The notes beneath the pieces were generated by a model. That model saw only the letters and a list, made by a program, of their open reading frames with translations, was not told where the DNA came from and did not search any database. From Saprospiraceae bacterium (GTDB taxonomy: Bacteria > Bacteroidota > Bacteroidia > Chitinophagales > Saprospiraceae), in NCBI GenBank assembly GCA_016718205.1, contig JADKEB010000007.1, positions 1-48,644 on the forward strand: 48,644 bases of DNA. The letters run 5' to 3'. Of the stretch, positions 18,980 through 28,573 are shown piece after piece (positions within the stretch are counted from its first letter, which is position 1; each line of letters begins with the position of its first letter). The translations under genes were made by a program, and so were the position numbers.

Positions 18980-20592
18980 GTAACTATTTACGTCAAAAAT
19001 ATTTAAAATTAAGTACAAATATAAAAATAAAATATATATTTGTAACATTTAAAGACCTGACCTGAAAATAGAACTCTGAAATTTGGTAAACAATCAAACA
19101 GAGTACTTATCAAAAATATATACGAAATACTTTCTGAACATCCTTTATTAAAAGCAAAAGGAATAACACTCAGCGGTGATAGTGAATCATTGGTTGCCGT
19201 GATATTTTTGTTATTAGATGAGATTCAAAGGCGAGACGAAATAATAGAAAGGCAAAATAATGAAATTATGGCATTAAGAGCCGAGGTTTCAGAGCTCAAA
19301 TCTAGATTAAACCAAAATAGCAACAACTCTCACAAACCACCATCAAGTGATCCCTATAGGAAAGCAGCCACACCTAGGAAGAAGGGTGGAAAACGAGGCG
19401 GAAAAGAAGGTCACCAAGGCAAAGGAATGGACAGGCTACAATTTACAAATGAGGTAGAATTAAAAGTAGAAACTGAACGTTGTGAATGTGGGGCAGATTT
19501 GATGGCTGTAAAGGTGAAATTTCAGAAGTACGACAAGTACAAGACATACCTGAGCCACAGGTAGTAGTCACAGACTACAAACAACAAAAGAAGACTTGTC
19601 CTTGCTGCGGGAAGGAACATTTCGGTATATTTCCACAAGGAGTAAACGCCCCGGTTCAATACGGTAACAATGTCAAAACTCTAAGCGTACTGCTGTGCAA
19701 CGATTACAAGGTACCTATTCAGAAAGTATCGCAATTGCTCAGCGATTTATATGGATTATTCCCAACGTTTCCACAATAGTAAAATATAATGCTAAGGCAT
19801 ATAAGAAAATGGAAGCGGTAGAGATGTTAATCAAGAAATCAATACTATCATCTCTGGTCGCACATTCAGATGAAACAGGTATTCGAGTTGGCGGAAAGAT
19901 GTTTTGGCTTCATGTAATGAGTACTTGTATGTTCACCTATCTTTTTACACATAGTAAAAGAGGTTGGAAGCCTTGAAAAGTGAGTTAAGTCTCATCAAAG
20001 ATTACACAGGGAAACTTGTGCACGATAGTTATGCGAGCTACTTCAATTTCTTAAGTATCATACATGCCTTATGTGGCGCACATATCATAAGAGAGCTTAC
20101 CTCACAAGAGGAAATAGGTAGGCAATGGGCAGTTAAAATGAAAACACTTCTACTAAAACTTAAAGCAACCGATGAAGAACAAAACATGAACAACAGAGAA
20201 AATATAGTAAAGCACTACCAACAAATATTAACAGACGGAATCCAAGAAGAGCCACCACCTGAGAGAAAAGGCAAACGAGGAAGAGAGAAAAAAAGTAAAG
20301 GGCTTAACTTGATAATTCGTATGCAAACCAACATGGATGCAGTGTTACTATACGCCTTTGATCCCGAAGTTCCCTTTACCAATAATCAAGCGGAGAGAGA
20401 TTTTAGGTTTTCAAAGGTAAAAATGAATGTATCTCATTGCTTCAGAAGCACCGATGGAGCAACTCACCATGCTCGTATTATGAGTGTGATCTCAACTGCA
20501 AGGAAACATAATATGAACGTATTCGACACCATCAAAAATATTTTTGAAGGCAAATCATTCTGTTTCTCTCACCAGGCCTCGTAAATAGTTAC
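18980..20592 (+). mobile_element. IS66-family insertion sequence (~1.61 kb)
   Basis: The termini are GTAACTATTTACG at 18980-18992 and its exact complement CGTAAATAGTTAC at 20580-20592. Ends beginning GTAA are typical of IS66-family elements. The 8-mer AAAAATAA occurs immediately outside the right end (20593-20600) and at 18971-18978, one C short of the left end, fitting the family's 8-bp target duplication with one odd base. A single transposase fills the element and its stop lies in the right repeat. No tnpA or tnpB accessory genes are present, as in single-ORF members. Confidence 0.75.
19190..20584 (+). CDS. IS66-family transposase (frameshifted)
   Basis: A transposase of about 460-500 residues. 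The N-terminal coiled coil (DEIIERQNNEIMALRAEVSELK) is followed by NSNNSHKPPSSDP and a basic KKGGKRGGKEGHQGKG, the IS66 hallmark. A zinc-finger pair comes next (CECGAD, CPCCGKEHFG). The catalytic region has SLVAHSDETGIRVGG (first Asp), LVHDSYASYF (second Asp) and VPFTNNQAERDFRFSKVK (Glu). Indels near 19540, 19780 and 19970 split it, so it is not translatable as written. Homologous-looking sequence (VLIKNIYEILSEHPLLKAKG) extends upstream to ~19080 without a clear ATG; 19190 is the first in-frame TTG. Confidence 0.85.
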
Positions 20593-20726
20593 AAAAATAA
20601 TTTGATAAAACCTTTAATGCTTGGTTAGATAAAGACTAATCATTTATACCATCAACAGGTTTGATTAAAAAATTGATCTGCTGATTAAATCTTTTTCGTT
20701 ATTTTTGACCTAACAACCAATAATCT

Positions 20727-22640
20727 ATGACAATCACCAAAGAAGAAGCACTGCAAAATATAAAGAAGCTTGTAGAGAGATTTGATGAGCAATATGCGTC
20801 CTACAAAAAAGCGGAGTATAACGAGACTTTGGTACGCAGAGATTTTATTGATCCGTTTTTCAAAGTGTTGGGTTGGGATGTGGACAATAGTGCTGGAAAA
20901 GCTGAAGCCTACAGAGAGGTTATACATGAAGATCGGGTGAAGATCGGAAAAGCGACGAAAGCACCTGATTATTCTTTTAGATTGGCAGGTGGTAAGCGAT
21001 TGTTTTTTGTGGAGGCCAAGAAACCAAGTGTGGTCATCAAAGATGAAATTCACCCAGCGTATCAGGTGCGTAGGTACGGATGGAGTGCCAAAATGGCCAT
21101 CAGTATAATTACAGATTTTGAGGAATTCGCCATCTATGATTGTACCAAAAAGCCTAATCCTACAGATAAAGCTTCTGTGGCTCGAACTAGATACCTGACG
21201 TACAAAGACTATGAAGCTGAGTGGGATTTTATTTGGGACACATTTAGTAAGGAGCGAGTACTTCGTGGTGGATTTGATAAATTCATTCAGTCTGATACTA
21301 ATAAAAAAGGCACCGCTTCAGTTGATAAGGAGTTCTTGGCATCATTGGACAAGTGGCGAACTTATATAGCGACATCCATTGCGCTCCGTAATAAGCAACT
21401 GGATGAAGATGAAATCAATTTTGCTGTGCAACAAACGATTGATCGGATTATTTTCTTGCGTATTGCTGAGGATCGTGGCGTTGAGCACTATGGAAGATTG
21501 AAGGCGACAACGGCCAGTGGTGAGTATTACCGTAATCTCTTTGTGCAGTTTAGAGAGGCAGATGAGAAGTACAATTCTGGTTTGTTTGATCTGAAGAAAG
21601 ATTGCATAAGTGAAAATCTCATCATCGACAATAAGGTGATCAAGACCATCATCCATGAGTTGTATTATCCAGAGTCACCCTATGAATTTTCGGTATTGCC
21701 CGTGGAGATTTTGGGAAGTGCCTATGAACAGTTCCTTGGCAAAGTCATCCGTATCACGCCACAACATAGTGCTAAGATCGAAGAAAAGCCCGAAGTTCGA
21801 AAAGCTGGTGGTGTTTTCTATACGCCACAATACATCGTGGATTATATCGTAGATGAGACTGTCGGCAAACTATGTCATGGCAGGAATGTCAAACAAGTCA
21901 GCGATCTACGAATTGTCGATCCTGCATGTGGTAGCGGTAGTTTTTTGTTGGGTGCATATCAATTTTTGTTGACCTGGCACAAGGATTATTATCATGATCA
22001 GCAAATAGACGCAACCAAGAAAGGAAGTCCTATTCGTCCTGATGGTGAACTGAATGTTGGTGAGAAGAAAAGGATCTTACTCAATAATATATATGGCGTC
22101 GATCTTGATGCCAATGCTGTTGAAGTCACAAAACTTTCACTTCTGCTCAAATGTATGGAAGGAGAGACGGAAGCTAGCTTATCTGCCCAATTATCGTTGT
22201 TTAATGAACGAATACTCCCAACACTTGAAAGTAATATCCAATGTGGCAATAGTCTCGTGGACATGGATTTTTATGATGGTGAAATAGACTTTGGAGAGGA
22301 GCGCAAAGTCAAACCATTCGCTTGGCGCAATGCCTTTAAGCCTGTATTTGATCATGGTGGCTTCGACGTCGTGATAGGCAATCCACCTTATGTACGTCAA
22401 GAGCTGTTAGGCAAACAAAAGGAGTATTTTGCCAAAAAGTATAAGGTCTATCACGGCATGGCTGATCTTTACAGTTACTTCTTTGAGAAGTCGGCGGATC
22501 TGCTTAAAGACAACGGTATGTTTAGTATCATCGTGGCCAACAAATTTATGCGGGCTAGTTATGGTTTGGAATTGCGCAAATGGCTAGTGGTGCAGGAACG
22601 AAGTAAATTAAGTATTAACATGCTATTGGATTTTGTTTAA
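20727..22640 (+). pseudogene. type IIG-like restriction-modification enzyme, 5' part (cut by IS630)
   Basis: This is the N-terminal two thirds of a fused nuclease/N6-adenine methyltransferase. It starts at ATG 20727 (MTITKEEALQNIKKLVERFD). Residues ~35-100 form an HSDR_N-like PD-(D/E)xK nuclease (RDFIDPFFKVLGWDV, PDYSF, then FFVEAKKPS). Motif I DPACGSGSFLLGAY (near 395) binds SAM, YGVDLDANAVEVTKLSLLLK follows, and motif IV NPPYVRQE (near 555) is catalytic. Host sequence ends at 22586; the last 18 codons to 22640 come from the inserted element. Joined to the 3' part minus one TA copy the protein is 984 residues, the expected Eco57I/MmeI-like size. It is inactive as it stands unless the element excises. 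Confidence 0.85.
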
Positions 22641-23986
22641 AAAAACCACTAAAAACCCATTTTAACTTTTTTGCATTCCAAATATTTGCATAACTGATAT
22701 ATTTGGTTATTGCATCTTCCAATTCTTTCACAGAATTGAAAGATGTATTCCTTAATCTTTGTTTTTGCAATTTACTAAACCAGTTTTCTATGGGATTGAG
22801 CCAAGAGCAATGTTTTGGTGTGTACACAAATCTTATTCTGTGATTCGTACTTTCCAAAAATGCCATTCTTGATTCTTGACTTTTCAGAATTCCTTCTTTA
22901 CCTTTATTCCCCAAACTACTTGTGTAGCCTATTTGTTGCGCTACCCATTTTACCAGACCCGCTGATTTATGTGTATTGAGCTGGTCTAATAGAAATGTTA
23001 TTTTGCATTTTTGCCCCTTTGATTGGCATATTGACGATATGTATTTTACAAAATCTTCTTCTGTCCTGGTTTGCTCCATGATATAATGATCTATCTTCCC
23101 CGTTGATACATTTAGTGCTGCTGTCAGGCAGGTAGTCCCATGTCGTGTATATTCAAATTCCATTTTTTTGATATCGCCTTCTTTTTGTGGTATCAACTCT
23201 TTAAATTCTTTTGCTTGTATACCGGTTTTTTCGTCCACGCTATACAAATAGTCAGATTCTGAATCGATGCTTATATAAAAAAGTATGAGTGAACATATCA
23301 TTTCTACACGCTTTTTGAAGGAATTCCAACAGGGTATTTTGGGAAATAACCAATACTGACTCTTGTGCGGCTTTATACCTTTTTTTTTATTATCTTGCCT
23401 ACATATCTGCCACTAATTTGATCTACTATTCCCAATGATTTACTAACATGTGCCAACGTTTCACGTGTCCAGTTTGTATGTTCAATCCCGTAATCCGCTG
23501 GCTTACAACACGCCAAAGCCCTGATTTTTTCCTCTTGATCAATTGTAATGCGTTTCGGTGCTCCAAGCCTCTGTTCGTCACTAAGTATGTCCAATATTTT
23601 TTAAATATTTCATAATCCTTGGCTGGTTTATGCTTTACACCATGATCACAAAAAGTAATTAACTCAGATACTGAACTTTCCCATCTTATTCTCCATTTTT
23701 GCACTGTCTTAAATGCTACGTTGTTCCTTACCATGGTACTATAAATACTTTCACCTTCGATACCGTCAAGTATAAAACCTAAGCGTTTTGCGTACTTCTG
23801 TGGCAAAGAACCTTTAACAATTTCATCTTTAATAATTGAATGAATTTTAAAATTTACGGTTAATGGGAGGGCTTTGGTATTCCCTCGCATACAAAATAAT
23901 TTTAGCTTAACAAATTAATATCAATACTGAAACACAATATATTAAAATTTGTTTTAATGTATAACTTTATTTCGTTCCCGTAGCAC
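22587..23986 (-). mobile_element. IS630-family insertion in the restriction-modification gene (1.4 kb)
   Basis: The imperfect ~26-bp terminal repeats are GTGGTGCAGGAACGAA (22587-22602) and, read inward from 23986, GTGCTACGGGAACGAA; about 19 of 26 positions agree. The element is bounded by TA on both sides (22585-22586 and 23987-23988), the IS630/Tc1 target duplication. Removing it with one TA gives ...AAA TGG CTA GCG CAA CGC..., an open frame across the junction. The transposase runs on the minus strand, opposite to the host gene. Confidence 0.85.
22615..23890 (-). CDS. IS630-family transposase (frameshifted)
   Basis: A DDE transposase of about 420 residues. The ATG at 23890 begins MRGNTKALPLTVNFKIHSI, an HTH region follows (VAFKTVQKWRIRW), then linker GAPKRITIDQEEKIRALACC with WTRETLAHVSKSLGI. 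The catalytic core has YSVDEKTGIQ (first Asp), TFLLDQLNTHKS (second Asp) and WLNPIENWFSKLQ (Glu), the IS630 DDE signature. Indels near 23580 and ~23300-23375 break the frame; the second region also contains a T-run (23383-23390). Either sequence errors or true decay is possible. Confidence 0.85.
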
Positions 23987-23988
23987 TA

Positions 23989-25083
23989 GCGCAACGCAAT
24001 ATTGTAGAGATCATTGATTTTGGAGATTTGCCTGTATTTGAGAGTGCGACGGCTTATCCATGTATCATCACTTACCAAAAGTCAGCACCTAACTCGGACA
24101 TAAAGGTTACAAATGTTGAACACCTGAAATTCCCAGATCTGCGCGAGTATGTAAGTGAGCATATGATCAATATGTCACAGTCGCAACTCAATGATGAAGG
24201 ATGGAACCTAGTATCGAGTGCCGAAAGCAACCTACTCGCCAAACTTAAAAATGCAGGTGTACCGCTCAAAGACTATGTCAAAAATCAAATATATTATGGC
24301 GTTAAGACAGGACTCAATGAAGCCTTTGTCATCGATGGGCCAACTCGAGAAGCGCTCATCGCTGCGGATGCTCGCAGTGCTGAAATCATCAAGCCATTCT
24401 TAGCTGGTAGAGACATCAAACGATATGGGACGCCTGTGGTAAGTAATTATTTGATATTTACAAAGCGTGGTATTGACATCAATAAGTATCCAGCGATCAA
24501 AGCACACCTTGAGCAATTCAAAAAGCAATTGATGCCTAAGCCAAAAGATTTTGCAGGAGATAAATGGCCTGGACGAAAGCCAGGATCATATAAATGGTAT
24601 GAAATACAAGATGCAGTAGACTATTATAAGGAGTTTGATAAGGTGAAGATAATTTTTCCAGACATTGCTCCTTTTATGCAAGCCACAATAGATACTGAAT
24701 ATTCATATTTAGGAAATACAGGGTACATAATTCCTACAAATGACTTGTACTTATTGGCACTTTTAAACTCGAAGATTGTGCACTATATCTATCGTAGCGT
24801 CAGTAGTACAATACGAGGTGGGTATTTAAGATTTATTAGGCAATATGTTGAGAAAATCCCAATAATAATGGGAACTGAAAAGCAAGTTGCCACAATAATA
24901 GAAATAGCATCAATTATTATTAACCACAAAGAAGATCTTAAAAATACCAAACTCGACAACAAACGTACCCAACTATCTGCCAAAATCGATTATCTCAATG
25001 AGAAGATCGATAAGATGGTTTATGAGATCTATGGTTTGAGTGAGGAGGAGATTGGGATAGTGGAAGGAGTGAGTAAGGTATAA
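23989..25083 (+). pseudogene. type IIG-like restriction-modification enzyme, 3' part (target-recognition domain)
   Basis: The remainder of the interrupted gene, resuming at 23989 directly after the duplicated TA. It opens with AQRNIVEIIDFGDLPVFESATAYPCI, the end of the methyltransferase domain, and continues into a TaqI-like C-terminal specificity domain (KNQIYYGVKTGLNEAFVIDG, IIKPFLAGRDIKRYG, YIIPTNDLYLLALLNSKIV). A C-terminal helical coiled coil follows (KIDYLNEKIDKMVYEIYGLS). The first available start in the isolated fragment is at 24028, but no independent function is expected. No frameshift in this part. Confidence 0.85.
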
Positions 25084-25256
25084 AATTATATCTATCCGCA
25101 TATTTTTATTTATATATTCATAGTATATTAATTTTTTATAGAAAATATAAATTACAATCATCTGTATATCAATATTTTATAATACTGTGAATAATTTTTA
25201 TATTATTTTGTGAATAAATATTACTAATTATGCAGTAATATTTCGATAACTTGTAA

Positions 25257-25264
25257 TATATTTG
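25257..25264 (+). promoter_or_regulatory. Bacteroidota -7 promoter box
   Basis: TATATTTG matches the TAnnTTTG consensus and is placed 19 bases before the ATG at 25283, giving a very short leader. The -33 element is weak (TTTC near 25240). It would drive the unknown gene and the downstream XRE/metallopeptidase gene. Confidence 0.45.
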
Positions 25265-25282
25265 CAGCACAATTATTCATAT

Positions 25283-25888
25283 ATGAAACAAATATTGAGT
25301 TTAGAGCAAGCAAAAATGGTCATTAAACCTTACAAGGAAGAATTATATAACGCTATTGAAAGTGCATTTCATAAGCATCTTGAAGTGATTGACTTTTTGC
25401 ATAATGGTGGACTACCAGTGAAATTCACAAAGACCGCAAAGGCAACCAATATTCACGAATTTATCAAAGCTTACCTTAAAAAATATTTTGTTGATAGGCC
25501 AGATATTAATATTGGAGTAATTAATGGAATATTTGGAATTCTAATTGAAAATCAAGTTTTTATCAGATTCAAAAAGATGGACAAAAATTTCTTTACTTCG
25601 AATATTCAAACTATTCAGACAAAAAAATATGGAGACCAAGATGAAATATTTGGCCTTGGTCCAAATGTAACTTTTCTTTATTGTGGTTATGTACCAGATC
25701 CAACGTTTACATTTATAAAAAATATACATATTGTTTGTAAACATGGAGATAGTTTTAAATGGAATATTAGCGTATCGAGTTCATCCGAGCAAATGGAGCT
25801 TTCATTTGATGACCAAGGTAAAGATGTAACAATTATAAGTAGAGTGAAACTGAAAGAAGGGATTCAAAAAATAAAGAAAACATCATAA
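25283..25888 (+). CDS. unknown protein paired with an XRE/ImmA regulator
   Basis: A 201-residue soluble protein that I do not recognise, starting at ATG 25283 (MKQILSLEQAKMVIKPYKEEL). It has an N-terminal helical region, a central segment (DINIGVINGIFGILIENQVFIRFKKMD) and a beta-rich second half (GPNVTFLYCGYVPDPTFTFIKNIHIVCK) with a Lys-rich tail. No signal peptide or TM. The gap to the XRE-metallopeptidase gene is 15 bases, so they form one operon. In known pairs of this layout the partner of an ImmA-type regulator is often a toxin or the regulated effector. That role is inference from context only. Confidence 0.65.
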   Translation: MKQILSLEQAKMVIKPYKEELYNAIESAFHKHLEVIDFLHNGGLPVKFTKTAKATNIHEFIKAYLKKYFVDRPDINIGVINGIFGILIENQVFIRFKKMDKNFFTSNIQTIQTKKYGDQDEIFGLGPNVTFLYCGYVPDPTFTFIKNIHIVCKHGDSFKWNISVSSSSEQMELSFDDQGKDVTIISRVKLKEGIQKIKKTS

Positions 25889-25903
25889 TCAAAAAGTAAG
25901 TCA

Positions 25904-26965
25904 ATGAATGCAATAAACCCAGAAATGATTGTATTGGCTAGAGAAATAAGAGGTTTTACACAAAAAGAGTTAGCTGAGCATATCAATATTAGTCAAGGAA
26001 TGTTATCGAAAATTGAAAAAGGTTTGTTTAAACCTTCAGAAGATTTTCTGTTATCTATCTATGATTTTTTAAATTTTCCAATATCTTTTTTTGAACAAAA
26101 AGACCAACTTTTCGACCCAAACCTAACTTTTTATAGAAAAAGAGTAACTGTAAAGAAAATAACTCAACTCTCTGCTGAAGGTAGAATGAATTTAGTTAGA
26201 ATGCACGTAGAAAGATTGATGAAAAGTGTAGAATTGCCTGAATTAAATCTTCCTACATGGGATGTAGAAGAACAAGGTGAACCAACTAATGCTGCAATCT
26301 GGTTAAGAAGATCTTGGGGTTTACCAAAAGGTAGAATAGAAAATTTAACTAAGGTAGTTGAGGACAATGGAATTGTTGTTATATCCTTTAACTTTGGAAC
26401 TGAAAAATGGACGGTTTGAGTATGCAAACCAAAGATAAGCAAACCTTTAATATTTATTAACAAAGCTATATCTGGTGACCGGCAGCGATTTACCTTAGCT
26501 CATGAAGTCGGCCATCTTGTTATGCATATTGGACAAAGAGTGTCTGATTTTAGAGATGTTGAAAAAGAAGCTATGCAGTTTGCAGCTGAGTTATTAGTCC
26601 CTGCATCAGAATTTCAAAAAGAAGCCGAATATATTAGTTTGGAAAGTTTGGGTGATTTAAAGAGATATTGGAAGGTTTCTATGGGGTCATTACTTTTTAG
26701 AGTTAAGGAATTAGGACTTGTTACAGAAAATAGATATAGGTATTTATGGCAACAAATGGCTATGAAAGGGTATAAAACGCATGAGCCAGCTGCATTGAAT
26801 ATACCTAGAGAAACACCAACTTTAATGAAAGAAATCATTATGATGCACATTAATGAATTAGGTTATAAAAAGGATGAGTTATCAACAATGTTGAATATAA
26901 TTGAAGCTGACCTTGAAGAATTATATTTTAATGATCAGGTTAAGTTGAAAATAGTGCGTAATTAA
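25904..26965 (+). CDS. XRE-family regulator with ImmA/IrrE metallopeptidase domain (frameshifted)
   Basis: A ~350-residue fusion. Residues 1-70 form an XRE helix-turn-helix (LAREIRGFTQKELAEHINISQ, then GMLSKIEKGLFKP). The C-terminal half is an ImmA/IrrE-type zinc peptidase with the motif FTLAHEVGHLVMH (HExxH), followed by FAAELLVPASEF and LLFRVKELGLV. Indels near 26412 (A-run) and ~26447 break the frame just before the zinc motif; both halves are otherwise intact. Such proteins repress a target operon and respond to stress by proteolysis, or serve as antitoxins. It probably controls itself and the upstream unknown gene. Confidence 0.85.
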
Positions 26966-27081
26966 GCTTTGTTGAAAGTTTTAGTAAGAGTATTAAAAAT
27001 TTTATTTCATTTTATCTGTGAAACTTCAAAGAAAAAAAAGAAAAGATGTGTCGAATTATTATTTATTAATATGTTGACAAT

Positions 27082-27122
27082 GTTTTATTTACATATTATA
27101 TTAATATAAATGTAAATAAAAC
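27082..27122. promoter_or_regulatory. perfect 13-bp inverted repeat, probable operator of the TA operon
   Basis: GTTTTATTTACAT (27082-27094) and ATGTAAATAAAAC (27110-27122) are exact complements separated by 15 bases, ending 41 bases before the toxin ATG. Type II toxin-antitoxin operons are normally autorepressed by the HTH antitoxin binding such palindromes. The repeat is direct observation; its use as operator is inferred. Confidence 0.5.
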
Positions 27123-27163
27123 TTAATTTATAAGTTAAGAAAATAGTTAAATTATTGATAATA

Positions 27164-27646
27164 ATGCCTAACTTTGCGACCATTATAGAATTTCAAACGT
27201 TTAGAGAAGTGACCTTCTATACCGTAAAGATAGATGGAGACAACAAATCCCTAGGAAGTCAGTTTATTGAAAGCAACAAATCACACAAGCATATTGAGAT
27301 TTTACGAACTTGGATAAGCAATATTGGCAATAAGAGAGGAGCAAATGTCGACTTATTTAGAAATGAAAGAGAAGCCGATGCTTTGCCGCCACCAATAGAA
27401 ATCACCATGAAGGCTTGTAAATTAAGGTGGTATTGTTTGAGGATGAGTCGCAGTACAGTGATCCTATTTAGTGGCGGAGAGAAAACAAAAGGAATAAATA
27501 ATGCACAGGACTGTCCGATCGTCGGTCCACATTTTGAACTGGCTAATAAGTTGAGCTATGCAATATGGGAAGCATTTGATAATGAAGAATTTGGGTTTGA
27601 CCAACGAGATAGGTTAAACCAAAAAGAAATAAGAATAGAATTTTAA
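27164..27646 (+). CDS. RelE/HigB-superfamily toxin-like protein
   Basis: A 160-residue basic protein, first gene of a four-gene operon. The ATG at 27164 gives MPNFATIIEFQTFREVTFYTV; a TTG three codons upstream is less likely. The region WISNIGNKRGANVDLFRNE followed by ALPPP and LRWYCLRMSRSTVILFSGGEKT is the pattern of RelE/ParE-fold toxins (conserved Arg in the central beta strand, hydrophobic strand, GG-K loop). LANKLSYAIWEAF forms the last helix. HigB-type toxins are ribosome-dependent mRNA endonucleases, but the catalytic activity here is inferred. It lies 20 bases ahead of an HTH antitoxin gene, the toxin-first order typical of higBA. Confidence 0.65.
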   Translation: MPNFATIIEFQTFREVTFYTVKIDGDNKSLGSQFIESNKSHKHIEILRTWISNIGNKRGANVDLFRNEREADALPPPIEITMKACKLRWYCLRMSRSTVILFSGGEKTKGINNAQDCPIVGPHFELANKLSYAIWEAFDNEEFGFDQRDRLNQKEIRIEF

Positions 27647-27666
27647 ATCTAAGGAATATAACATTA

Positions 27667-28074
27667 ATGAATATGGATGCAGCATCATTTTTTGAACAGC
27701 CATCATCACCCGATATAGAAAGATACGTAGACGTAAATCTTGATATATCAGAACAAATCAACCATTATCTAGATATAAAAGGCTGGTCTCAAAAAGACTT
27801 GGCCACAAAACTAGGTAAATCTGAAGCCGAAGTCAGTAAGTGGCTGTCTGGTATGCACAATCTTACACTTAAAAGCATAACTAAGATGGAGGCGGTTCTT
27901 GAAGAACGAGTAATAATGACTCCAATTGTGGCTAAAAAAGAGTTTAGCAAAACTCAATACGTTGTGTTGAAAGTTCATGGTAGTAGTAACGAAGATATTA
28001 ACCCAATTAGGTTTGAAGACCACAAACTTGATATTATTAAACAACCTTCTGGACTTCAAATGACTGCATCGTGA
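27667..28074 (+). CDS. HigA-like HTH antitoxin with long C-terminal extension
   Basis: A 135-residue XRE-type protein. Residues ~25-75 hold the HTH (LDIKGWSQKDLATKLGKSEA, EVSKWLSGMHNLTLKSITKME). A ~65-residue tail follows (VIMTPIVAKKEFSKTQYVVLK and onwards to QPSGLQMTAS), longer than needed for DNA binding. In toxin-antitoxin-chaperone systems the antitoxin carries a C-terminal chaperone-addiction segment, and this tail is a candidate. Its stop overlaps the GTG of the SecB-like gene by four bases (GTGA), so translation is coupled. It likely represses the operon through the upstream palindrome. Confidence 0.75.
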   Translation: MNMDAASFFEQPSSPDIERYVDVNLDISEQINHYLDIKGWSQKDLATKLGKSEAEVSKWLSGMHNLTLKSITKMEAVLEERVIMTPIVAKKEFSKTQYVVLKVHGSSNEDINPIRFEDHKLDIIKQPSGLQMTAS

Positions 28075-28526
28075 GTAAAGTGAAAAGTCAAATCAATCCT
28101 GAGAAAATCCACATAAGTCAAATTAATGTTGTTCAGAGTAATATCACTACTGGAAGGGATTTTCTAGATGCTCCTAAGAAATGGAATAATATATCTATAG
28201 GTATTGGCAAAGATCTGGCCTTTCAGGAAGAGAAAAATGCATGTAGGTTGCGACTTTTCTTTAAATGCACTGCAATGAATGACGAAACTGAACTTGATCT
28301 AAGTGCTGAAATAGGTATTGAGTTTCACTTCATGATTGAAAACTTTATTGATTTTCTTAAGAAAAATGATGACCATAATCAAGTGAATAGTGAGTTGCTC
28401 ATTACACTTATTTCTATAGGTATATCTACGAGCCGCGGTATTATCTTGGAGCATACTAAAAATACTTACTTTAGAGGTATCATACTTCCTGTGATTGATC
28501 CTGCTTCGGTTTTATGGGATGAATAG
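28071..28526 (+). CDS. SecB-like chaperone of a toxin-antitoxin-chaperone (TAC) module
   Basis: A 151-residue protein with the SecB layout. A first-strand region is followed by ISIGIGKDLAFQEEKNACRL and alternating strands (LRLFFKCTAMNDETELDLSA, EIGIEFHFMIE). A C-terminal helix LITLISIGISTSRGIILEHT leads into YFRGIILPVIDPASVL, which mirrors SecB's 'FPPLMLxPINF' ending. Start GTG at 28071 overlaps the antitoxin stop. In TAC systems the SecB-like partner folds and protects an unstable antitoxin. Similarity was judged by eye and is distant; the operon position strengthens it. Frame intact. Confidence 0.6.
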   Translation: MSKVKSQINPEKIHISQINVVQSNITTGRDFLDAPKKWNNISIGIGKDLAFQEEKNACRLRLFFKCTAMNDETELDLSAEIGIEFHFMIENFIDFLKKNDDHNQVNSELLITLISIGISTSRGIILEHTKNTYFRGIILPVIDPASVLWDE

Positions 28527-28573
28527 TAAGGTTACAACTAAGCTCAAAACTAGAATTCGATAAATCAAACACA

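Noticed and set aside
24028..25083. Separate complete gene for the 3' restriction-modification part
   Set aside because: It is the continuation of the IS630-interrupted gene; the frame joins exactly after removing the element and one TA.
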